Below, one piece after another: positions 8,754 through 14,690 of a stretch of DNA of 16,402 nucleotides. A program made the translations under genes and the position numbers. The stretch is from Candidatus Pelagibacterales bacterium (GTDB lineage: Bacteria; Pseudomonadota; Alphaproteobacteria; Pelagibacterales; Pelagibacteraceae). The notes under the pieces are model-generated. The model was not told the DNA's origin, ran no database searches, and was given only the letters and a program-made list of their open reading frames with translations. The DNA is taken from positions 1 through 16,402 of the forward strand of contig VHCC01000011.1 of NCBI GenBank assembly GCA_016882185.1, in the 5' to 3' direction. Within the stretch, counting starts at the first letter, position 1, and every line of letters starts with the position of its first letter.

Positions 8754-8817
8754 TATATAAAATTATTAATTAGTTTTTTTAATATACAAGGGATTTTGAA
8801 GTTGGTAATTAACAGCT
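8754..8817 (+). promoter_or_regulatory. hemA-rpiB intergenic region with displaced Shine-Dalgarno
   Basis: This 64-base gap contains the possible terminator described separately and, at 8788-8793, the only clear Shine-Dalgarno-like sequence nearby, AAGGGA. It sits 24 bases before the rpiB GTG at 8818, too far to serve it directly. It is, however, 8 bases before a TTG at 8802 that opens a micro-ORF (TTG GTA ATT AAC AGC TGT GTC TAA, 8802-8825) in another frame overlapping the rpiB start. An in-frame TAA at 8806 prevents rpiB from starting further upstream. Whether the micro-ORF is translated is unknown. Confidence 0.3.
8759..8780 (+). terminator. Weak candidate terminator after hemA
   Basis: Six bases after the hemA stop, AAAATTA at 8759-8765 can pair with TAGTTTT at 8771-8777 around a 5-base loop, and the T run continues to 8780. 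All pairs are A-U or G-U, so the stem would be weak. In such an AT-rich genome this pattern can arise by chance, and partial read-through into rpiB and glyA is plausible. Confidence 0.2.
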
Positions 8818-9261
8818 GTGTCTAAATCACTTACAAAATCAATTATTATTGGCTCTGATCATGCTGGTTTCTTAGTTAAGGAGAAAATTAAAGTTTTTTT
8901 AAAGGAAGCTAATATTAAATTATTAGACATTGGAACTTTTTCAGGAGAAAGAGTTGATTATCCAGATTATGGGAAAAAATTAGCATTAGCTGTAAAAAAT
9001 AAATCTATATTTGGAATATTGGTTTGCGGCTCTGGCATTGGGGTTTCTATTGCGGCAAATAGGATTAAAAAAATAAGAGCAGCTGTTTGCTACAACAAAA
9101 AATCAGCCTCTTTAGCTAGAAAACATAATAATGCAAATGTATTGTGTCTTGGCGCTAGATTAATTGATTTTAAAAACATTAAAACCATTGTAAACACTTT
9201 CATTAGTACAAAATTTGAAAAAGGCAGACATTTAAATAGAGTTAAAAAATTAGATAAATAA
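8818..9261 (+). CDS. rpiB: Ribose-5-phosphate isomerase B
   Basis: RpiB interconverts ribose 5-phosphate and ribulose 5-phosphate in the non-oxidative pentose phosphate pathway. Some relatives act on allose or galactose phosphates. The 147-residue protein has the N-terminal [26 protein letters not shown] near 47-54, the catalytic cysteine Cys70 in [19 protein letters not shown] and the [13 protein letters not shown] segment at 103-115. These fit the RpiB/LacAB fold well. The only start is the GTG at 8818: a stop at 8806-8808 closes the frame upstream, and the next methionine would remove the core. No ribosome binding site sits at the normal distance. glyA starts 2 bases after its stop, so the pair is almost certainly co-transcribed. 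Confidence 0.92.
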   Translation: MSKSLTKSIIIGSDHAGFLVKEKIKVFLKEANIKLLDIGTFSGERVDYPDYGKKLALAVKNKSIFGILVCGSGIGVSIAANRIKKIRAAVCYNKKSASLARKHNNANVLCLGARLIDFKNIKTIVNTFISTKFEKGRHLNRVKKLDK

Positions 9262-9263
9262 AT

Positions 9264-10562
9264 ATGAGTGTAGCCAATAATGTTGATAAGAAAAATATAG
9301 AAGATTTTTTTAATCATGGTTTAAAGACTTCAGATCCAGATATTTATGAATCAATTCAAAAAGAATTTTCTCGTCAACAAAATCATATTGAGTTAATTGC
9401 ATCAGAGAATATTGTTTCAAGAGCAGTATTAGAAACTCAAGGATCAGTTTTAACGAATAAATATGCCGAAGGCTACAGTGGCAAAAGATATTATGGTGGT
9501 TGCGAATTTGTTGATATTGCAGAAGACTTGGCAATTGAAAGAGCAAAGAAATTATTTAAGTGTAATTTTGTAAATGTTCAGCCCCATTCAGGAGCACAAG
9601 CAAATGGAGCAGTATTTTTAGCTCTATTAAAACCTGGTGATACAATTTTAGGAATGGGAATTGATCAGGGAGGTCATCTCACCCATGGAGCAGCTCCGGC
9701 AATGTCTGGTAAGTGGTTCAATGCAATTGCTTATGGAGTTAGAAAAGATAATGGATTAATTGATTATGACTCAGTTAAAGATTTAGCAATTAAACACAAA
9801 CCAAAACTAATCATTGCAGGTGGTAGTGCTTATTCAAGAATAATTGATTTTAAAATTTTTAAAGATATCGCAAAACAAGTTGGTGCTTATTTGTTAGTTG
9901 ATATGGCCCATTTCTCTGGTTTAGTTGCTGGAGGAGTATATCCAAATCCCATTGAATATGCAGATGTGGTTACATCCACTACTCACAAAGTGTTAAGGGG
10001 ACCAAGAGGTGGAATAATTTTGACTAATAATGAAGAGTTAGCAAAAAAATTTAATTCAGCTGTTTTTCCTGGCTTGCAAGGAGGACCATTAATGCATGTG
10101 ATTGCTGCTAAAGCTGTTTGTTTTAAAGAGGCTTTGTCAGATGATTTTAAATCTTATACAAAATCAGTAGTAGCCAATGCAAAGGTACTATCAGAAACAT
10201 TAAAGAATTTAGGCTATACGATTTTTTCAGGAGGAACTGACACTCATTTAATTCTTATAGATTTAAGACCTTTTAAAATAACAGGAAAAGATGCTTCAGA
10301 TTCATTAGGAAGAGCAAATATAACGTGCAATAAAAACGGTATTCCTTACGATGATCAAAAACCTTGGATTACATCTGGAATTAGACTTGGAACACCAGCA
10401 TGTACAACTAGGGGATTTTCTTTAAACGAATTTAAAACAGTTGGAATTTTAATTGATCAAATTTTAAAAGGGTTAATTAATAAAAATAGTGATAAAGTTG
10501 AAAAAGAAGTTCAAGAAAAAGTAAAAAATTTGTGCGGAGCTTTCCCAATTTATAATTTTTAA
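9264..10562 (+). CDS. glyA: Serine hydroxymethyltransferase
   Basis: A PLP enzyme that interconverts serine and glycine with tetrahydrofolate as one-carbon acceptor, feeding both C1 metabolism and glycine supply. The 432 residues align with the family throughout: [17 protein letters not shown] at 41-57, the [18 protein letters not shown] loop at 67-84, [13 protein letters not shown] at 106-118, [13 protein letters not shown] and the PLP-binding Lys242 in [14 protein letters not shown]. The C-terminal [15 protein letters not shown] is the tetrahydrofolate-side signature. The extra ten or so residues at the N-terminus are not unusual in alphaproteobacteria. It follows rpiB by 2 bases and precedes nrdR by 5, giving a glyA-nrdR-rib order seen in many alphaproteobacteria. 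Its product glycine is a substrate of the nearby HemA. Confidence 0.97.
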   Translation: MSVANNVDKKNIEDFFNHGLKTSDPDIYESIQKEFSRQQNHIELIASENIVSRAVLETQGSVLTNKYAEGYSGKRYYGGCEFVDIAEDLAIERAKKLFKCNFVNVQPHSGAQANGAVFLALLKPGDTILGMGIDQGGHLTHGAAPAMSGKWFNAIAYGVRKDNGLIDYDSVKDLAIKHKPKLIIAGGSAYSRIIDFKIFKDIAKQVGAYLLVDMAHFSGLVAGGVYPNPIEYADVVTSTTHKVLRGPRGGIILTNNEELAKKFNSAVFPGLQGGPLMHVIAAKAVCFKEALSDDFKSYTKSVVANAKVLSETLKNLGYTIFSGGTDTHLILIDLRPFKITGKDASDSLGRANITCNKNGIPYDDQKPWITSGIRLGTPACTTRGFSLNEFKTVGILIDQILKGLINKNSDKVEKEVQEKVKNLCGAFPIYNF

Positions 10563-10567
10563 TTTTT

Positions 10568-11032
10568 GTGATTTGTCCATTTTGTAAAGAAAAAGAAACT
10601 TCAGTAATTGATTCAAGGCCCACTGAAGATGGAACTGTTATCAGACGCAGAAGAGAATGTAGTTGCGAGAAAAGACAAAGATTTACCACTTTTGAAAGAG
10701 TTCAGCTTAGAGAGTTAATTGTTGTTAAAAAAAATGGAAGAAAATCTACTTTTGATAGAGAAAAATTAGCTAAATCAATTAATATTGCACTTAGAAAAAG
10801 ACCTGTAGATAGCGATACAATAGAAAAATTTATCTCGAAAATTTACAGAAATTTAGAAGACTTAGGCCAAGCCGAAATATTATCTAGCACAATTGGAAAA
10901 TATGTAATGGAAGGTTTAAAAGATCTTGATCCAGTTGCCTACGTTCGTTTTGCTTCAGTATATACTAATTTTAAAGAGGCAAAAGATTTTGAGCAATTTG
11001 TAGACCAACTTAATGTTCCTTCAAAAAAATAA
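10568..11032 (+). CDS. nrdR: Transcriptional repressor NrdR
   Basis: NrdR is a zinc-ribbon/ATP-cone repressor that senses ATP/dATP and binds NrdR boxes to shut down ribonucleotide reductase genes. It starts at GTG 10568, giving the canonical MICPFC opening. The zinc ribbon should use four cysteines: Cys3 and Cys6 are normal, but the second pair reads [14 protein letters not shown], with Cys31 and Cys33 (CxC) instead of the usual CxxC, plus one extra residue before RFTTFE. The conserved RRRRE DNA-contact segment at 26-30 is intact. The ATP-cone domain covers about 49-139 ([20 protein letters not shown] through [15 protein letters not shown]). The length is normal at 154. It is embedded between glyA and ribD, a common nrdR position, and overlaps ribD by 20 bases. 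Confidence 0.94.
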   Translation: MICPFCKEKETSVIDSRPTEDGTVIRRRRECSCEKRQRFTTFERVQLRELIVVKKNGRKSTFDREKLAKSINIALRKRPVDSDTIEKFISKIYRNLEDLGQAEILSSTIGKYVMEGLKDLDPVAYVRFASVYTNFKEAKDFEQFVDQLNVPSKK

Positions 11033-12116
11033 TACTAAATTTATTAATTCTTATTTTATGAAGCTGGCTTTTAATTTAGCCAACCTTCATCATAATATGA
11101 CCGGAGTTAATCCCTCCGTAGGTTGTTTAGTTTGCAAAAAAGATAAAATATTATCCTATGGAGTAACAGGCATTGGTGGAGGTCCACATGCTGAATATTC
11201 CGCATTAACTAATTTAAAAAAAACAAATAATTTAAATTGTTTTGTTTCTTTGGAACCCTGTCATCACCAAGGAAAAAATCCACCGTGCACAAAGTCTATA
11301 ATTAATAAAAAAATTAAAAATCTTTATTATTCAGAAACCGATGATGATCCTAGAGTTCAGGGCAAAGGGCTTGAATTTTTACAAAATAATAGAGTAGAGA
11401 TAAGTAAAATTAATAATACTTATAAAGATAATTTTTATAAATTTTATAATGATTTTAATAAAAATTTTATACCAAAAGTTTATGCAAAAATAGCAACCAC
11501 AAAAAATTATTACTCTTTTGTTAAAGATAGACCGCAAATTACAAATATTTATTCTAAAAAATTAACCCATATTTTACGTTCAGAAATTAATGCAATTTTA
11601 ATAGGAGTTAGTACGCACAATAAAGACAATCCATTACTAAATAGTCGTATAAGTGGTTTGGAACGATTGTGTCCTGCTCGTTTTATAATTGATCCAAATC
11701 TTAGAATTAAAAAAAATTCAAAATTAATTTTATCTGCAAAAAAAATAAAAACTTATATTTTTTATTCATCTAAAAATAAAAATAAAATCGAATATCTCAA
11801 GAAGAAAAATATTTTCTTAATTTATTTACCTTTTGTTAAAAAAAACGAGGTAGATTGCAAACAAATCCTAGTTACTATCGGTCTGTTGGGTTACAAGAAT
11901 GTATTAATAGAAGGGGGTTATAGTACTATTAAAAAATTTATTGATCATAATTTGATAGATTTTTTTTATTTTTTTAAAAATAATGAATTTATAAATAAAA
12001 AGATGTCCCATTCATTTAAGAGGATTTATATGACTTTATTAAAAAAATTTAAAATCCAAAAAAAATTACAACAGGTTTATTTGAAAAATAACTCCTTAAC
12101 TGTATTTAAGAAATAA
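11013..12116 (+). CDS. ribD: Riboflavin biosynthesis protein RibD (deaminase plus divergent reductase domain)
   Basis: Bifunctional RibD deaminates, then reduces, the pyrimidine intermediate of riboflavin synthesis. The N-terminal deaminase domain is intact, with zinc ligands His59 in PHAEYSAL, Cys83 in [12 protein letters not shown] and Cys92, and the catalytic Glu61. NPSVGCLV at 33-40 and DDPRVQGKG at 111-119 are family blocks. The reductase half (about 155-367) is more diverged. It keeps DNPLLNSR near 205-212 and IEGG near 299-302, but the usual K-A-S-L-D-G-K motif is replaced by [10 protein letters not shown]. The start at 11013 overlaps nrdR by 20 bases. The next methionine, at 11058, would begin MKLAFNLA and trim a few residues that the family normally has. 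The true start is uncertain between these. Confidence 0.9.
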   Translation: MFLQKNNTKFINSYFMKLAFNLANLHHNMTGVNPSVGCLVCKKDKILSYGVTGIGGGPHAEYSALTNLKKTNNLNCFVSLEPCHHQGKNPPCTKSIINKKIKNLYYSETDDDPRVQGKGLEFLQNNRVEISKINNTYKDNFYKFYNDFNKNFIPKVYAKIATTKNYYSFVKDRPQITNIYSKKLTHILRSEINAILIGVSTHNKDNPLLNSRISGLERLCPARFIIDPNLRIKKNSKLILSAKKIKTYIFYSSKNKNKIEYLKKKNIFLIYLPFVKKNEVDCKQILVTIGLLGYKNVLIEGGYSTIKKFIDHNLIDFFYFFKNNEFINKKMSHSFKRIYMTLLKKFKIQKKLQQVYLKNNSLTVFKK

Positions 12117-12124
12117 TTAATTAG

Positions 12125-12718
12125 ATGTTCACTGGAATAATAAAAAATATTGGAATTGTTAAACAATTTAAAAAAAAAACTAATGGTTATTACCTAACTG
12201 TTATTTCAAAATTACAATTTACCAAAAAAGATATTGGCACCTCTATTTCATGTTCTGGAGTTTGTTTAACCCTAACAAAAATTAGAAAATATAAGAGTGA
12301 AAATGAATTATTCTTTTATTTATCAAAACACACAGTTTTAACCTCGGCATTTAAGTATTTAAGATCTGGAGACATTATAAATTTAGAAAAATCCATGAAA
12401 TATGGTGATGAGTTTGCAGGTCATTTTGTGCAAGGACATGTGGACACCACTATTAAAGTTTTAAATGTCGATTCTAGTAATAAAAAAAGTTGGATTATAT
12501 TTTTTAATATACCTAAAAAGTTTAAAAAGTTTTTAATTGAGAAAGGGTCCATAGCAATCAATGGAATATCTTTAACTATTGCAAAAATTTTTAATGATAA
12601 ATTTAAAGTCGTGATTATTCCTCATACACTGCAAAATACAAATCTATTAAAATTACAGAAAAATAATTACGTTAACGTTGAGATTGATTTGATAGCTAAA
12701 ACTTTATTAAAAAAATAA
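12125..12718 (+). CDS. ribE: Riboflavin synthase, alpha chain
   Basis: Riboflavin synthase dismutates two 6,7-dimethyl-8-ribityllumazine molecules to riboflavin and a pyrimidinedione. The 197-residue protein shows the internal duplication of two lumazine-binding barrels. The first has the invariant MFTGII start, SCSGVCLTLT at 42-51 and INLEKSM at 85-91. The second has GHFVQGHVD at 99-107, GSIAINGISLTI at 141-152 and VVIIPHTLQNTNL at 162-174. Its length is slightly under the usual 200-215. It lies 8 bases after ribD and 2 bases before ribB. A run of ten A residues at 12170-12179 encodes a lysine stretch. The gene is also called ribC in some alphaproteobacterial annotations. Confidence 0.96.
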   Translation: MFTGIIKNIGIVKQFKKKTNGYYLTVISKLQFTKKDIGTSISCSGVCLTLTKIRKYKSENELFFYLSKHTVLTSAFKYLRSGDIINLEKSMKYGDEFAGHFVQGHVDTTIKVLNVDSSNKKSWIIFFNIPKKFKKFLIEKGSIAINGISLTIAKIFNDKFKVVIIPHTLQNTNLLKLQKNNYVNVEIDLIAKTLLKK

Positions 12719-12720
12719 TC

Positions 12721-13776
12721 ATGTTTTCTTCAGTAAAAAAAATTATTCAAGATGCAAAGAGAGGAAAAATTTTTATTTTAGTCGATGATAAAAATAGAGA
12801 AAACGAGGGAGATCTTGTCATTCCCGCTTCAAAGATTGATCATAAAAAAATTAACTTTATGGCAACTCATGGTAGGGGTTTAATTTGTTTAGCTATTGAT
12901 AAAAATAAAGCTAAAGCTTTAAATCTATCTTTAATGCCGAGCAGGAACTCTTCGCGATTACAAACTGCATTCACTATTTCAATTGAAGCAAGAAAGGGAG
13001 TCACAACAGGAATTTCTGCAAAAGACAGAGCTCATACTATTAAAACAGCAATAAAAAAAAATGTTACAGCAAAAGATATATCAACGCCTGGTCATATTTT
13101 TCCATTAATTGCAAAGGACGGTGGCGTACTAGAAAGAGCTGGTCACACCGAGGCATCGGTTGATATAGCTAAGCTTGCTGGATGTGGTCCAAGCGGTGTC
13201 ATCTGTGAAATAATGAATACAGATGGTTCAATGGCAAAGGGAAGACACCTTATAAATTATGCTAAAAAATTTAATTTAAACATTGCACGTATTGAAGATT
13301 TAATTTCTTACCGATTAAAAAAAGAAAGTTTGATAAAGCTTAAGAGAATTGAGCAAGTAAAGATTGGTATGGATGATGTGTATCAAGTTAAAATTTATGA
13401 GAATAAATTAGACGGAAAAGAGCATATCGCTTTAATCAAAACTCAGGATAAAAAAATTACTCCAAGAGTTAGAGTTATATCATCCAATATCATAACAAGC
13501 TTTTTATCAAAAAATAAAGAAAATCTATCTATTAATAAAACACTTAATTATTACAAAAAATTTAAGAATTGTATTTTAATTATAATCAGAGACGAGCTGG
13601 TCACAACTAATCTAGATAATAAAAAAGAAAGCAGTTTGCGAAATTATGGTATTGGTGCACAGATTTTGCGAAGTTTAAATGTAAGAAAAATGATTTTAAT
13701 ATCTAAATCTAAGAAAAATATTATAGGTCTAGATGGTTTTGGTATAAAAATTGCAAAACAAGAGTTTATTAAATGA
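12721..13776 (+). CDS. ribB: 3,4-dihydroxy-2-butanone 4-phosphate synthase with degenerate GTP cyclohydrolase II-like domain (RibBX type)
   Basis: The N-terminal domain (1 to about 203) is a complete DHBP synthase, making the four-carbon unit of riboflavin from ribulose 5-phosphate: DDKNRENEGDLVIPA at 22-36 with the acidic metal-binding cluster, GRGLICLAI at 51-59, STPGHIFPL at 121-129, RAGHTEASVDIAKLAG at 139-154 and Glu163. The C-terminal 150 residues occupy the place of GTP cyclohydrolase II in RibBA fusions and keep only traces, such as RNYGIGAQILRSLNVRKMILIS near 317-338. The zinc-binding cysteines (C-x10-C-x-C), the RCDCG block and the GRGIGL segment are all absent. The GTP cyclohydrolase activity is therefore probably lost and a separate RibA is expected elsewhere. 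This matches the RibBX variant described in Proteobacteria. The stop overlaps ribH by 4 bases. Confidence 0.93.
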   Translation: MFSSVKKIIQDAKRGKIFILVDDKNRENEGDLVIPASKIDHKKINFMATHGRGLICLAIDKNKAKALNLSLMPSRNSSRLQTAFTISIEARKGVTTGISAKDRAHTIKTAIKKNVTAKDISTPGHIFPLIAKDGGVLERAGHTEASVDIAKLAGCGPSGVICEIMNTDGSMAKGRHLINYAKKFNLNIARIEDLISYRLKKESLIKLKRIEQVKIGMDDVYQVKIYENKLDGKEHIALIKTQDKKITPRVRVISSNIITSFLSKNKENLSINKTLNYYKKFKNCILIIIRDELVTTNLDNKKESSLRNYGIGAQILRSLNVRKMILISKSKKNIIGLDGFGIKIAKQEFIK

Positions 13777-14195
13777 AAAAAAAAATATTAATAGTTAGTT
13801 CTTCTTTTTATAAAAATTTAGAAAAAAAACTTCTATCGGGCGCTTTCAACGAAATAAATAAAAAACTATTTTCAGTTAATCATTTTTCTGTTTCAGGGGC
13901 ATATGAAATTCCTCAATTGCTAAATATTTTATTAAAGAAAAATAAATATGCTTTTTGCATAGCACTGGGCTGTATTATTAAAGGAGAAACACCACATTTT
14001 GATATCATTAGTCAGTCCGTATCTGATAAATTATTAGAAATTTCAATAAAACATAATATTCCAGTTTCTAATGGTGTACTCAATTGTAATAATGCAAAAC
14101 AAGCCAAAGTTAGATGTGATCCTAAATTAAACAATAAAGGTGGAGAATCCGTACGCGCTGCATTAAGTGTTTATAATTCTATTTATAAACTTTAA
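13773..14195 (+). CDS. ribH: 6,7-dimethyl-8-ribityllumazine synthase
   Basis: Lumazine synthase condenses the RibD product (after dephosphorylation) with the DHBP made by RibB, giving the substrate of RibE. It usually forms pentamers or 60-subunit shells. The 140 residues show KILIVSSSFYKNL at the start, SGAYEIPQLL at 41-50, GCIIKGETPHFDII at 66-79 with the catalytic His75, SNGVLNC and KQAKVRC up to Cys115, and KGGESVRAAL near 122-131. The length is slightly short. A run of ten A residues (13776-13785) directly follows the ATG and encodes three lysines and the next codon's first base. It overlaps ribB as ATGA and shares one base with nusB (TAATG), so translational coupling is likely along the rib-nusB run. 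Confidence 0.95.
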   Translation: MKKKILIVSSSFYKNLEKKLLSGAFNEINKKLFSVNHFSVSGAYEIPQLLNILLKKNKYAFCIALGCIIKGETPHFDIISQSVSDKLLEISIKHNIPVSNGVLNCNNAKQAKVRCDPKLNNKGGESVRAALSVYNSIYKL

Positions 14196-14575
14196 TGACA
14201 ATTGTTAAAAATAATTCAAGGTTAATAATAGTTCAACTTTTATATAGTTATTATTTAAATCAAGAAAAATTATTATTTGATTTTAAAAATCCTTATAAAA
14301 GATTTATTAAAAAGATTTGTAACGGAGTTATTGAAAACAATTCTTTATTAGAAGAAAAGTTAATAAGCTTTTTAGATAAAAAATTTGATCTTAAAAATTT
14401 TGAAATAATATTTTCTATTATATTAAAGTCTGCAATTTATGAGATTTTTTTTTATAAAAAAACGCCTTTTAAGGTAGTCATCGATGAATATCTAAAAGTT
14501 ACCAAAATGTTTCTAAACGATAAGCAGAAAAATATTATTAACGCTGTGCTAGATAAAATTGCAAAAAGTATCTAG
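14195..14575 (+). CDS. nusB: Transcription antitermination factor NusB
   Basis: NusB pairs with NusE (ribosomal protein S10) on boxA RNA in rRNA antitermination complexes. The all-helical 126-residue protein is a little shorter than the usual 130-160. It shows the N-terminal RLIIVQLLYSYYLNQEK helix, a central AIYEIFFYKKTPFKVVIDEYLKVTKMF segment that matches the family's best-conserved stretch (about residues 83-108), and the terminal NIINAVLDKIAK. The N-terminal basic segment for RNA is reduced to a few residues. The start shares one base with the ribH stop. ribH-nusB adjacency is widespread and supports the call. In many alphaproteobacteria thiL follows nusB; here nothing else is encoded before hppA. 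Confidence 0.9.
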   Translation: MTIVKNNSRLIIVQLLYSYYLNQEKLLFDFKNPYKRFIKKICNGVIENNSLLEEKLISFLDKKFDLKNFEIIFSIILKSAIYEIFFYKKTPFKVVIDEYLKVTKMFLNDKQKNIINAVLDKIAKSI

Positions 14576-14590
14576 TTTTTTGCAGTTTTT
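14561..14590 (+). terminator. Candidate intrinsic terminator at the nusB end
   Basis: GCAAAAA at 14561-14567 can pair with TTTTTGC at 14577-14583 around a 9-base loop that contains the nusB stop codon, and a T5 run follows at 14586-14590. The stem is short and mostly A-U, so strength is doubtful. Its position at the end of the rib-nusB run is right for a terminator. Confidence 0.35.
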
Positions 14591-14690
14591 CATTTGTTTT
14601 AAATGTCATTTGATTAAAAAGGTTGATTTTATAAAGGTAATTTGGCATTTACGTAGTCCTTGTTAACCAAACAACCAAAATATCCATATT
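14576..14690 (+). promoter_or_regulatory. hppA upstream region with possible promoter and folded leader
   Basis: This is the largest gap in the window (115 bases). It holds TATAAA at 14630-14635, a fair -10 candidate without a convincing -35. TTGATT occurs twice (14610-14615 and 14623-14628). Short complementary arms are nested: GGTTG (14621-14625) with CAACC (14672-14676), AAGG (14634-14637) with CCTT (14658-14661), and TAA/TTA inside. If transcription begins upstream of 14621, the mRNA leader could fold. If it starts after the TATAAA (about 14642) only part of this would be transcribed. No purine-rich ribosome binding site precedes the ATG at 14691. No known riboswitch consensus was recognised. 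Confidence 0.3.

Noticed and set aside
8754..9263. Glycine riboswitch before rpiB or glyA
   Set aside because: The gap before rpiB is only 64 bases and the rpiB-glyA gap 2 bases; no glycine aptamer pattern is visible.
10563..11057. FMN riboswitch in front of the rib genes
   Set aside because: ribD overlaps nrdR and there is no untranslated leader or RFN-like conserved block upstream of any rib gene in the window.
13330..13776. Frameshift or pseudogene explanation for the missing RibA motifs
   Set aside because: The frame is open to the normal end, a late family-like segment is kept, and the next gene overlaps the stop in the standard coupled way.
14576..14690. Small gene or thiL remnant in the nusB-hppA gap
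   Set aside because: No open frame of useful length or recognisable motif was seen in the 115 bases.
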